Shown here: positions 39,240 through 48,688 of the stretch, piece by piece
How the letters are laid out: each line of letters starts with the position of its first letter
Position numbering within the stretch: position 1 is the stretch's first letter
Program-made: the position numbers and the translations under genes
The notes under the pieces: model-generated
The model's database searches: none
The model's input: only the letters and a program-made list of their open reading frames with translations
What the model was told of the DNA's origin: nothing
Assembly: GCA_014084085.1 (NCBI GenBank)
Contig: NPFB01000044.1
Coordinates: 11,926-75,925, forward strand
Direction: 5' to 3'
Length of the DNA: 64,000 nucleotides
Source: Hondaea fermentalgiana
Lineage: Eukaryota > Sar > Bigyra > Thraustochytrida > Thraustochytriidae

Positions 39240-39718
39240 ATTGCGATACGTTTAGTTTCTCTGATGTTGCTTGCTTCAGACAAAGACGCTCTGTTTGTCA
39301 CCGGTCGTGGGCTCCGGTGAGCAAGTTAACGCAAAGGCTAACGCAAAGGCTAACGCGAGCTAACGCTCGCTCGCTGGCTGTTCAAGCCGTGCAGGTCTTC
39401 GAACAAGCTTCGACCAAGAAAGAAGGGAGCAAGCAAGGCCCGCGTTGCCAGTGCAGGACGAACGTGGACCCGAGCGCCTCTAAACTGTCTCGGATCGGAG
39501 CCTGAGCTGAGCTCAGCCTGAGCCTGAGCATCCACCACCGTCCCTCCTGCAAGTAGTGGCAACGGATAGAAGCACCCAAAATCAGGGTACCGGTCGTTAA
39601 CCGCGCCAAGAACTGCGACAAGCAGAGCACAGGAGCAAGAGCAGCAGCACGGAGAAGGAGGGAGAGCCCAGATTGACTTGCGGCTTGCGTCGGGCCGCGC
39701 CGCGCGCGCGGGGATGCG
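39240..39718. promoter_or_regulatory. Divergent promoter, ankyrin gene / coiled-coil gene
   Basis: 479 bp between opposite starts. It contains a GCTAACGCAAAG-like tandem repeat (about 39329-39368) and CTGAG/GAGCCT pentamer-like repeats (39503-39532). Confidence 0.5.
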
Positions 39719-42700
39719 ATGGAGGATCCCGCGGCGCGGCAAAGCGAGGCCGTGGACAGCAGCGACGCCGGGAGCGGGTCGCGCGAGAGCGAGTCCGATG
39801 GCGCCGAGCTCCTTGTCCTAAACGCTGACGAGGACGGCAGGCACGCCGACGAAGTCGACGATCATGGAAATGGCGAAGGCAAAACTCGTCGAGGCAAGCC
39901 CGCCGCGCGGGACGAAGAAGGGACGCGAGCAAAGGCCGCACGGGCAAGGCCAAAGGCGCGAGATACCCCATATGCCACAGTGCTGACCGAGTCCGATGCC
40001 GAGGTGTCCTCGGTGTCGATTGGGAGCACATTCTCTGACAGACGCGGCGGGGTGCCGCGAGTTGGGACGCTGCTGACGAGGGTTGGGGAGGCCTTTGAGA
40101 TGGAGCTTCTCGAGCAGCATCAAGAGCTCTTGACGCGCACTGATGCGCTTCGAAATGAGGAGCGCGCCCTCGCATTGCGCGTTGATGGATTGCAGATCGA
40201 AGCTGGCCGTCTCGAGGCCACCTCACAACAACACAAGCTTGAGGCTGCACAGGCTGCTAATGCGCTCGCCAAGCTTCGCGAAGAGGCCACGCGGGTGGAA
40301 ACCGCACAGCAGGCGCTCAGTGCGCGTATGGACCGCGTCAGGGCTCAAGAGGACGAAGCTGCACGGCGCGTGCGGGATGCAGAGCAAATTCGGACGCAGC
40401 TCGAAGCAGAACTCATCAAGGCCCGCAAGGCCGCAAACAGCGCCGAAGCCAGACAACGTGAGTGCGACGCATCCATGGCGGAGGTCATCGCCGAGAGAGA
40501 ACGCCAGCGATATGATTCTACCCGCGCTAAGGCGGATGTGGCGCGCATGCGTGCAGACTGGGAGGCAGCATGCCGCGAGGAACGCCTCGAGCTCGAAAGA
40601 AAGCACAGTGAGGCCGTAGAAGCAAGACTTGCTGCCGACGCGCGCTTGCGCGCTGCTGAAAGCGCCGAAGCAGGCATTGCGGCGCGTGAACGAGCATTAC
40701 GAGATGCGCGATCTCTTCAAGTTGAGGTTCGCGAAGAACAGTTTAAACTCGATGCCAGTCGCGCCTCCTTGCACAAAGCTACCAAAGATCTCGAGAAAGA
40801 AAAGGCAGAGTGGAGGCGCGAGCGGGGCTCGCTCCAAGAGGCCGAGCAAGAGATTGCGCGCCTCAAGACGCTCTTGACTCGTGCGCAGGTCGACGCGCAA
40901 CGCCTCGATTCTCTCGCGGCTGATGAGGCGAAGAATGTGCGCGAAGCTGCACGTCTCGAAGCACAGGCTTTGGGGATCGAGAATCAGCTCGCGAGAGTAC
41001 GCGATCGTGAAGCTGCTGTTGCGGGTGTCGAGGGTGAACGCAAACGTATGCTGGACGCCATTCAAAGCGCTCGCAAGGAGCTTGCAGATGCTATAGAGGC
41101 CCGGCGGAAGGCAACTTTGGCGGAGCGCGTTGCGCACGAGGCAGAACGCAGGCTCGTCAAGGATGCAGAGCGACTTCGCGCGGATCGGGCGCGGTTTGGG
41201 GATCTCGAGGCGCGGGCAAAGGATCTCGAGGTACAAGCCTCGCACCTCGCCGCTGCTAAAAAGGATCTCGAGGCCGAGAAAAACGCCATTGCAACCCTTC
41301 GCTCACAAGTGGACAAAGAAGCTGGCAACCTCGAGACGTTCAAGCAAACTCTTGAGGCGCGCGAAGAAGACGTGGCAAAGTCGCAAGAGGTCGCGCAGCG
41401 CGAAAGTGACCGCATTGGAGCAGAGCGCGCCCAGCTTGAGATGGATCGACGCGAGCATGATCTTGCTTGCACAGCGCAGCGAGAGGCTGCTGAGCAAGCC
41501 AAGTCTGAACTAGCTGACGCCAGAAGACGCCTGGACCACGAACGCGAGGCCTTGGCGTCAGATCTTGCGAGCTTTAAGTCAGAGGCGGAGGCCATTAAAT
41601 CGCGTGAGAAGGAGCTCGACGAGCGCGAGGCCGAACTTGAGAAGCGCGAGCGTGACGTGACAACAAATCAAGAAGCTCTTTTGCAGAGGCAAAAGCAATT
41701 TGAAGAGGAAATCGGTCTTTGGCATCAAGAGCAACTCGCGCTCAAGCGCGAAGCCGAAGAAACGCTTGGGGACCTCGAACAAGAGCGGGAGCAAGCCGCT
41801 GCAGAACACCAGCGTGCACAGCTTCTTCGCGAGCGACAGGCGGAGCTTGTGGCTGACCTCGAGCAGCGCTCCGCCCAGGTGAGCCGAGACCGCGAAGATG
41901 TAGATTCACGCAAAACCAAGTTGGATCGCGCGGAGCAAGAGGCGGCGAGGCTAGAAAGCGAAACAATGACACTCCGGAGTGAACTTGAAGAGCGTCTCGC
42001 CCATGCTAAAGACCACGAAGTAGCCTTGGAACGAGCCGAGAATGATCTTGCAGGAAGACTTCAGAGAGTCAAAGAAGCCGAAGACAAACTCCGCGCCGAC
42101 ACTTCGTTGTGGCAAGACGCAGACGGCGCCCTCTTGGACGAGCGAACGAATCTGGATCGCAAAGAAATGGACTTGGACGCTCGAGCAGCAGATCTGGACG
42201 CCCGCGAGCAGGACTTGGACGCGCGTCATGGCGAATGTGACGAGCGGGAGCGAGCAATGGCGCACAGAGAGCTCCGTCTACGGAGTTTGCGCGAAGAGCT
42301 TGGCCAAGATCGGGCTAACCTTGATGCGCGGTTGAATGCAGTACGACAGGCTGCGGTGGCCGAAAAGCGTCGCGCAGCCGCACGCATTGCGCGCGCGCGT
42401 AAGCTCGACGTCCGCGTCCGCGAAGAGCTCCGTGCCGCATCGGAAGCGCTTAAACAGCGGGTTGCGGAGATGGAAGAACGAGAGACGAAAGCGGCGGAAG
42501 CATCGCAAACCCTCGACGAGCGGGCTCGCGACCTTGAGAGTAGAGAACGGTCGCATGAGGACGCACGCCGTGTATTCGAGGGCGAGCGTAGTTCGTTTGC
42601 GGCCAAGGTTCGCGCGTTAAAGAAGCAAATGATGGAGGTACGGCAGCGTGAACGTAAGCTGGCCAAGCGATCCGCAGCCGTGGAGTTCCAAGCCGAGCGG

Positions 42701-45700
42701 CTGCGGGACCGCAGCAAGCGGCATGCTCGTGAGCGTGCCCAGGAACAGTCTGCGAGCTCTGCGCTAGCAAAGCGACTCGAGGCGTATGGCCAAAAACTGC
42801 ACGAACGCTTGCAGAACGTGTCGGTGCGAGAGCAAAAGCAGCGATCGCGTGAAAAGTTACGGCAGAGCGCACCGCCTGGAATAGTGGCGTCGCAGGCCGC
42901 AAGCAGTGACCGGACGATCAAAGAGCTCATGGGAGAGCTTAAGGAAGTCCGGTCGCAACAAGAAAAGAGCTGGCGTCGCGATCTCGAGGACGTTGAACGT
43001 GCGCAGCGAGCCATGGAAAGTCGACTCCTCGACCAAACGCGAGCGTTGGCGGATCGTCAGCGTGCCGAGCTTGAGAGGTTACATGAAAGCATTTTACAGG
43101 TCCAGCGCAAGGATCAGGACCTTGTGCTACAAAAGATGGAGACGTTGGTCCACGAGGGTAGCCTTGGTGGTGCGATTGTGGGTAAAAGCCTTGGGGGGGC
43201 TGGTGCTCCTGGTGCCGGCCAAGGCCTTTCAGATGCTGCAGCCGCTGCACGCGCGGCTGCAGTGGCTGAGGTTGAAGCCGCCAAGGTGGAGAAAGAGCGT
43301 CATCGTATGCTGGAGGAACTCGCGGCTGAACGTGAAGCTCTTCAGGCTCGGCAGCAGTGGGAGCGCGAAGCTCTCGAGGTCGAACGCAAAGAATTGGACA
43401 AGCGTATCCGTCGAGAATGGGAAGCCATACGCAAGGAACGGTACTCGGCTTTACAGCGTGACGAGGTACTCGTTTCTCATATCCAAGACGAGCCAACGCG
43501 CACAACGAGTGGGTCAATGGACGGCGGACTCGGAGCAGAAAATACCGATGGCAATGTTTCACCTGATGTCGACGCCTTGGTTACCGATGCGGTTCGCGAG
43601 CTTGTTGAGGAAAAGACTCGCCTTGAGACAGAACTTGCGGAGCGCGCCGCGCAGCAAGCCCAAGAGCATGCCAAGCTCGAGAACGAGCGACGCGAAATTG
43701 AAGAGGAACTTGCCCGTCATCGTGAACAAATTGCCCGCGAGCATGCGCTTTTGGAGTCCAAGTGGGCGGCTCTTAACGCGGTGGAGCTCCCCGGGGACAC
43801 CACAAGGCCGCCTAACGAACGCTCCTCCTCGTATGCAGACGACGAAAACACAAAAGGCTCTGCGGAAGCACACGATCCTATTACACCGGTATCACCTAAC
43901 GTTCGTGGTACGCTACGCGCTCTTGACGAGGTGCAGTCTCGTCCCCACAACGAGGAGGGAGAAAGAAACGCCTCTGCGCCCGTCTCTCCATCTGACTCTA
44001 CATCTCCGTCTGTATCTCCATCTGCAGCTGCCTCTGCATCTCTATCTGCGTCTGCTCGTAAGGCGAATCCGGATGATGAAGAGGGTGGAGGCAGTGCGTC
44101 ACGGTCCCCAGAAGACAAGAATGTTTTACAATCGCGCCCGCGTGGCGCTGGCCCGCCTTTGCAAGAGCTACAATCACGCACACCACTACTGGTTGCGCGC
44201 GCGCGATCGGAACGCGAGAGACTCGCGAAAGCGATCATGGAAAAGGAAGCCCTTGCTTCACGAGCTTTTGCAGAAAACCTGGAACTCGAAGCAGGCAACG
44301 GGGATTTTCAGATGCAGAGCGATAGCAACGCGCAACCGATGCTCTCGCTGGACGATCTTGTCGAAGATGATAACAAGGAGGACGAGGGCAACAGCAAGGA
44401 TGGCGTCGAGGGCGAGGAGGATGAAGACGAGATGGACGAGGAAGACGAAAGCGAGGAGCGCTCCGAGCTCTCTCGCGTAAGACAGTCGCAAGTAACGCAA
44501 TTAGATACGCTCGACTCACAGATTCGAACGCTCTTGCTTGCTACGGAGGCAAGCATGCAGCGTCTGAAGCGATTAAACTTGTTGCTTGTTCCAATTAACT
44601 CGGAGCATCTGACTGAATCGCTGAGCGATGATATGTGTGCTGTGGCGTCGGCTGCGGTAGAGGTTCAAACACGCGTATTCAAGCAGCGTGAGGATTTGCT
44701 CGCCGACGAAGAGCTTGTGCTTCCTTCAGGGGTGGTGGACGCTTTGCGCGAGGATGCTCTCAAGGCGCAGAAGCGACAGTCCTCTGTAGAAGAGCGCTTT
44801 CAGGATCTGATCCAACAGGCAAATCGACTAGTTCATTTGCAACACCAACGCGAGCTTTTGTTTGCCAATGAAGGCAGCAACAATTTTCACCATCAACATC
44901 ACCATGAGCGCCGACACGAGCTGCTTGCGGAAGACTCTTTTAGCGAAGCGTCCGTTGAGCCTTCGGATGGCGATGAGGATCCGTCATCGTATCATGAAAA
45001 ATTGCAAAACTGTCTGCAGATGCTCAAGCAGTCGCTAGAGACGCGCGAGCAATTGCTCAAAGAAGACGATGACGCCTTGATTGATGCCGGGATCGCAGCA
45101 GCGACAGCAGCCGCTCATGGTGCGCACGACTCCTCTTTTGCATCGAGCGGCGTGGGCGACAATGGCGCCAATTACGAGGACAATGACGACGATGACGACG
45201 ACTACGACGACGACGACGACGACGACTTTGACAATGAGGATGACAATGATGACGATGCCAGCGATGCGGACCGCGAGAGCGGCTCGGAAGAAGCGGAGGA
45301 CGCGTGGGACTCGCAGTCCTTCGACGCCGAGGCGGAGGGCGAGGGCAGCAACGACGAACTCAACGACAACGAAGAAGAAGGAGAAGACATCTCGGTGCGC
45401 ACGCCTCCACGTCGCGTCGCCGGCGCAGGCGCCTTTGGCGTCCTCGGCACACCGCGAACGGACGCAGTGGCGATGAATAGGTCACCCGAATCCGGGACGC
45501 TTGGCTCGAGTTTTCTGGATGATGATGGAGACGATGATGGTACAGGGGAGAAGGAGGAGCAGGAAGAAGGAGGCGCAAGCTTCGCTCACCGGTCACGCTA
45601 CGGGCAAAGACCTGGGCCGTGGACGCCTTCCGGCCGCGAGGGCAACGGAGGCAGGGCGACAGCGGGCGGCCTCGAGGCGCAAAGCCCGGGGTCACAGAGC

Positions 45701-45916
45701 GTGCTCGGCGGCCTCCAGGAGGACAAGAAGGAGCAGGAGCGACGTCTTAACCTGAAGCTGCAGCAGCTAAGTTTGGAGATCGCGCTGCGCGGCGAGGGGG
45801 CGGGCGAGGACGAAGACGGCGAGGACGCGTCCGCTTTGGAGCGGCTGCAGGCCGAATTGGACCGTGTGCGGCAGCTGCTTGACGCGGAAGACGGACGGCT
45901 CGACGCGTATTCTTAA
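39719..45916 (+). CDS. Giant coiled-coil protein, 2065 residues
   Basis: No domain family is recognised. Residues about 125-1080 are almost continuous coiled coil, dense in Glu/Arg/Ala heptads (for example LDEREAELEKRERDV and DLDAREQDLDARHGECDE). A short Gly/Ala break precedes a second coil (about 1130-1360). A Ser/Pro-rich, probably phosphorylated linker follows (Ser-Pro hexamer-like codons near 43980-44060). Then come acidic stretches, a C-terminal region with poly-Asp at about 45185-45260 (DNA), and a last short coil (KEQERRLNLKLQQLSLEI). The composition resembles centrosomal, basal-body or golgin-type scaffolds, but that is only analogy. The stop lies 32 bp before the next gene's ATG. Confidence 0.85.
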   Translation: MEDPAARQSEAVDSSDAGSGSRESESDGAELLVLNADEDGRHADEVDDHGNGEGKTRRGKPAARDEEGTRAKAARARPKARDTPYATVLTESDAEVSSVSIGSTFSDRRGGVPRVGTLLTRVGEAFEMELLEQHQELLTRTDALRNEERALALRVDGLQIEAGRLEATSQQHKLEAAQAANALAKLREEATRVETAQQALSARMDRVRAQEDEAARRVRDAEQIRTQLEAELIKARKAANSAEARQRECDASMAEVIAERERQRYDSTRAKADVARMRADWEAACREERLELERKHSEAVEARLAADARLRAAESAEAGIAARERALRDARSLQVEVREEQFKLDASRASLHKATKDLEKEKAEWRRERGSLQEAEQEIARLKTLLTRAQVDAQRLDSLAADEAKNVREAARLEAQALGIENQLARVRDREAAVAGVEGERKRMLDAIQSARKELADAIEARRKATLAERVAHEAERRLVKDAERLRADRARFGDLEARAKDLEVQASHLAAAKKDLEAEKNAIATLRSQVDKEAGNLETFKQTLEAREEDVAKSQEVAQRESDRIGAERAQLEMDRREHDLACTAQREAAEQAKSELADARRRLDHEREALASDLASFKSEAEAIKSREKELDEREAELEKRERDVTTNQEALLQRQKQFEEEIGLWHQEQLALKREAEETLGDLEQEREQAAAEHQRAQLLRERQAELVADLEQRSAQVSRDREDVDSRKTKLDRAEQEAARLESETMTLRSELEERLAHAKDHEVALERAENDLAGRLQRVKEAEDKLRADTSLWQDADGALLDERTNLDRKEMDLDARAADLDAREQDLDARHGECDERERAMAHRELRLRSLREELGQDRANLDARLNAVRQAAVAEKRRAAARIARARKLDVRVREELRAASEALKQRVAEMEERETKAAEASQTLDERARDLESRERSHEDARRVFEGERSSFAAKVRALKKQMMEVRQRERKLAKRSAAVEFQAERLRDRSKRHARERAQEQSASSALAKRLEAYGQKLHERLQNVSVREQKQRSREKLRQSAPPGIVASQAASSDRTIKELMGELKEVRSQQEKSWRRDLEDVERAQRAMESRLLDQTRALADRQRAELERLHESILQVQRKDQDLVLQKMETLVHEGSLGGAIVGKSLGGAGAPGAGQGLSDAAAAARAAAVAEVEAAKVEKERHRMLEELAAEREALQARQQWEREALEVERKELDKRIRREWEAIRKERYSALQRDEVLVSHIQDEPTRTTSGSMDGGLGAENTDGNVSPDVDALVTDAVRELVEEKTRLETELAERAAQQAQEHAKLENERREIEEELARHREQIAREHALLESKWAALNAVELPGDTTRPPNERSSSYADDENTKGSAEAHDPITPVSPNVRGTLRALDEVQSRPHNEEGERNASAPVSPSDSTSPSVSPSAAASASLSASARKANPDDEEGGGSASRSPEDKNVLQSRPRGAGPPLQELQSRTPLLVARARSERERLAKAIMEKEALASRAFAENLELEAGNGDFQMQSDSNAQPMLSLDDLVEDDNKEDEGNSKDGVEGEEDEDEMDEEDESEERSELSRVRQSQVTQLDTLDSQIRTLLLATEASMQRLKRLNLLLVPINSEHLTESLSDDMCAVASAAVEVQTRVFKQREDLLADEELVLPSGVVDALREDALKAQKRQSSVEERFQDLIQQANRLVHLQHQRELLFANEGSNNFHHQHHHERRHELLAEDSFSEASVEPSDGDEDPSSYHEKLQNCLQMLKQSLETREQLLKEDDDALIDAGIAAATAAAHGAHDSSFASSGVGDNGANYEDNDDDDDDYDDDDDDDFDNEDDNDDDASDADRESGSEEAEDAWDSQSFDAEAEGEGSNDELNDNEEEGEDISVRTPPRRVAGAGAFGVLGTPRTDAVAMNRSPESGTLGSSFLDDDGDDDGTGEKEEQEEGGASFAHRSRYGQRPGPWTPSGREGNGGRATAGGLEAQSPGSQSVLGGLQEDKKEQERRLNLKLQQLSLEIALRGEGAGEDEDGEDASALERLQAELDRVRQLLDAEDGRLDAYS

Positions 45917-45948
45917 CTTACAAGCGCTGCCAGAAAGAAAGGGCGTCC

Positions 45949-47337
45949 ATGGCCGGTGCCGGGACCGCCGGCGCTCTCGAAGCGCGGGCATGCAACGTGT
46001 ATCTTCGGTATGACTCAACGGCGGAGCTATTATGGCGAATCGCGTCAGATTTGAACGGATTGCATGGCGTGAGTGTGCGTGCCCAAGAATTAGCGCGGAC
46101 TTCGGAAGATAGACCTTTAATCACGGTGACCATGGAATCCATGCAGAGGGCAGAACGCAGCCTCGAGGATCCTCTCGAAGTCCTTATGATTGGAGGGATG
46201 CACGCCCGCGAGTGGATTTCATCAGCCTCGGTGTTGTGTCTCATGGTCCGTCATTTCGAGCGTCTTGCTGAGATCTTGGCGACCTCTCCGGTGCGACTTG
46301 CCTTTTTGGCAAATTTGAATCCGGACGGTTATGCGTATACTCGAACAACGCAGCGGTCATGGCGTCGAACAAGAACTCCATTGCCACGGGGCGGAAAGTT
46401 TGCTGGCATCGATCTGAACCGTAATTTCGGCGTTGCCAATGAGACATGGGGATTTGGCAATCCGGAGGCCTTTTTCTCGGAGCTGTACCAAGGTGAATAC
46501 CCTTTTGAGGCACTCGAGGCTCGTGCGCTACGCGATCTCGTCTTGGCGGGGAACCCTGCACGTCGGATTGTATTAGATGTGCACTGCTGCGCCAAGGTGG
46601 TCTTCCCCGTCTATAACGCGTCTGAGGTGCGCGTCGCAGAGGCGACGCAATTAGCGCATGCATCACAAGGCGTGCTGAGATATCGTGAGCGAAGCGATGT
46701 TATTGATGCTAAAAATACAGGAATTGCTGTCGATTGGATGGAGCGTTATGCGGGCGTTCGAGCTGCCTTCATGCTGGAAGTTCCTGGCAAGGCCCAACCT
46801 GTAAATTTTCATGATCTATTTCGCGTTCCAGCAAGTGCCATCGCAGGCACGACGGACATGATTGAGCTGATTTTGGAAGAAGCCGTGAAACTATACGCGC
46901 AAGATTTGAGTGGTGCAAATTCCGTCGAATCAGAGCAACCTCGGTTGCCCGAGGTCGACAATAGCGATGATGGCATCGAGATTGACAATGATGATGGCGA
47001 CGCCAATGTGCTCCAGGCAGTGGACATGCGAGAGACAAAGAGTGAGTCCTTTGTCATTGCTGACGCAGGCCCGCTGAGTGGTGTGCGTGAAAGTGGTTTT
47101 CTCCCGACTCTAGCGGAAGATGTGCCAACGCCTGACGAGTCTGCTGCATTTGAGGACGCGATCATCTTTGATGCCTTCACCAAGGTTGAGGACAATCAGG
47201 ACATGGAAAGTGTACATTTGTTGGCTGCAATCTTTGTTTTGGGCATCGCAACATTAGCCTTATGCGTAGAAGTTATTCGGCGATGTCGAGAAAGATGGCA
47301 CGCGTGGCGCATGGAAGAAGCACGGCGAAAACTGTAG
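45949..47337 (+). CDS. M14 metallocarboxypeptidase with C-terminal membrane anchor
   Basis: A 462-residue M14 zinc carboxypeptidase. Visible residues: zinc ligands His85 and Glu88 in HAREW, Arg139/140 in WRRTR (CPA Arg127), Asn158-Arg159 in GIDLNRNF, His212 in VLDVHCC, and catalytic Glu277 in FMLEVP. At the place of CPA Tyr248 I read Ala/Lys (VIDAKNTG). There is no signal peptide and no propeptide: the catalytic fold starts at about residue 15. A single hydrophobic helix (about 422-442) is followed by a 20-residue basic tail. Either the 5' end of the gene is incomplete or this is a tail-anchored enzyme facing the cytosol. It starts 32 bp after the coiled-coil stop. Confidence 0.85.
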   Translation: MAGAGTAGALEARACNVYLRYDSTAELLWRIASDLNGLHGVSVRAQELARTSEDRPLITVTMESMQRAERSLEDPLEVLMIGGMHAREWISSASVLCLMVRHFERLAEILATSPVRLAFLANLNPDGYAYTRTTQRSWRRTRTPLPRGGKFAGIDLNRNFGVANETWGFGNPEAFFSELYQGEYPFEALEARALRDLVLAGNPARRIVLDVHCCAKVVFPVYNASEVRVAEATQLAHASQGVLRYRERSDVIDAKNTGIAVDWMERYAGVRAAFMLEVPGKAQPVNFHDLFRVPASAIAGTTDMIELILEEAVKLYAQDLSGANSVESEQPRLPEVDNSDDGIEIDNDDGDANVLQAVDMRETKSESFVIADAGPLSGVRESGFLPTLAEDVPTPDESAAFEDAIIFDAFTKVEDNQDMESVHLLAAIFVLGIATLALCVEVIRRCRERWHAWRMEEARRKL

Positions 47338-47560
47338 TATGGACGCAATAATTATAAGTAGGTTAATCGAACTGATCGGTTGAGAGAAGTTGAAGAAGAA
47401 TCCTTTTGATTCCAATCCAAGTGTGGGGGAAGAGCCGCGAATCGCGAGCAATTTTGATTGTAGGCCTAGCATAAGACGCGATGATTGATTAGATTACGAG
47501 TAGTCAGTCCTTGAATAACGTTACCAGGGCAAGCTTGCTGAGATGAGCGAGCTCTCTCAC

Positions 47561-48436
47561 TTATTGTTCTTCACCCTCCAGGTCTGCAAAGGCCTGCTCA
47601 GCCTTGGCGACAAGATGCTCACGCATTTGGCGATGCAGCGTAATGCAGCCTTCAAAGCATCGCTTGGAGGTCTCGCCAGCCAGCGAGTGTGACACGGTGC
47701 CCTTGATGGTAAGATCAGAGATTGTTTCTGATGCTGGCAAGAGAGCCATTGTCATAACGCTGGAGCAGGCGGCCTGCTGGGCGAGGGTCGGGCTCGAAAT
47801 AAAAGAAGGAACGCCCTTGCCAGCGGCGTCAGAGACGCCAACCTGAGCACAGGCGACAAGGTCTCTCATTTCTACGCCGCTGTCTGCGATGGCAAGAGAA
47901 GCGCAGCTTGGGATGACAGCCGGAGCGGCACCGTCGTCGGAGAGCACGAGAGCATCAATTTCTAGCACAGATTTAGGAAAGCGATCGAGACGGATGCTTC
48001 CCTTGATTGCACGAAGAAGAGCGCCCGAAAGCATCTGCTCGCGCTTGATGCGCCGCGTCTCTACGTTTCGGGAGCTGGTTGGCCCGGCAGCCTCGCCATA
48101 GAGCGCAAAGGGCGCGAGGCGCACTGTGCAATCGAGAGCGCCCTCGTCTCCGAAGTCTGAGGACTTTTTGATTGCACGAGGGCCTCGCACGCTGCAGAGC
48201 ACGCGAGTGCCGTTGACCTTTACATAAGCCGAGCCTGCCGCGCCGCCCACGACGCCGGTGTCGACCTCAACGAAGGTCTTGGGCCCCTCGTTTTCCTCCG
48301 TCTCCGTGTCGATGCCACCGCTCCGGGCGCCGCTGGGCTTGTGGGAGCGCGCGTCGGTGGGGCCGATGCGCGCCCCGCGCGAGGGCGTCTCGTCCCGCGC
48401 GCGACGCACGACGCGAGGCCTGTACAGGGTGGCCAT
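47561..48436 (-). CDS. EXOSC6: Exosome subunit MTR3 (EXOSC6-like, RNase PH fold)
   Basis: A 291-residue RNase PH-fold protein, a ring subunit of the RNA exosome. The family positions are VVGGAAGSAYVKVNGTRVLCSVRGPR, the FALYGE loop, LLRAIKGSIRLDRFPKSVLEIDALVL and ADSGVEMRDLVAC. The DSGVEM/DLV block and lack of phosphorolytic catalytic residues fit MTR3 rather than RRP41, though RRP41 is the alternative. The N-terminal ~55 residues are Arg/Ser-rich and divergent. The ATG at 48436 is in frame at the start of the conserved-style leader; the frame is open upstream only into repeats and TRMO sequence. Confidence 0.8.
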   Translation of the reverse strand: MATLYRPRVVRRARDETPSRGARIGPTDARSHKPSGARSGGIDTETEENEGPKTFVEVDTGVVGGAAGSAYVKVNGTRVLCSVRGPRAIKKSSDFGDEGALDCTVRLAPFALYGEAAGPTSSRNVETRRIKREQMLSGALLRAIKGSIRLDRFPKSVLEIDALVLSDDGAAPAVIPSCASLAIADSGVEMRDLVACAQVGVSDAAGKGVPSFISSPTLAQQAACSSVMTMALLPASETISDLTIKGTVSHSLAGETSKRCFEGCITLHRQMREHLVAKAEQAFADLEGEEQ

Positions 48437-48688
48437 CGTGCCGAGGCCAGTGGTTGGCTGCCTTGCTGCTCTGCTGCCCAGTGGCCAAGCCAAGCAAGGC
48501 AAGCAGGACCCGCCCGACTTGCCACTGCTGTGCCAGCGAGCACCTCTCGCACGACCGAGCACCAGCCAGCAGAACCGCGTGCTCGCTCGCGTGCGTGCGT
48601 GGTGGGAGGTAGGGAAGAACTCGTGCCGGCAAGAGGCCCGCGCGGCTTGCCTGAGTGTGTCTGGGCTGGCGCAGCGTCTGTCTCGGCG
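48437..48688. promoter_or_regulatory. Divergent promoter, MTR3 / TRMO
   Basis: 252 bp between opposite starts. AAGC/CAAG tetramers (48483-48506) and GCGT tetramers (about 48588-48602) are present. Confidence 0.5.

Noticed and set aside
42906..44480. 524-codon frame inside the coiled-coil gene
   Set aside because: A +1-type shadow of the 2065-residue frame, rich in Arg/Ser/Leu without heptads or motifs.
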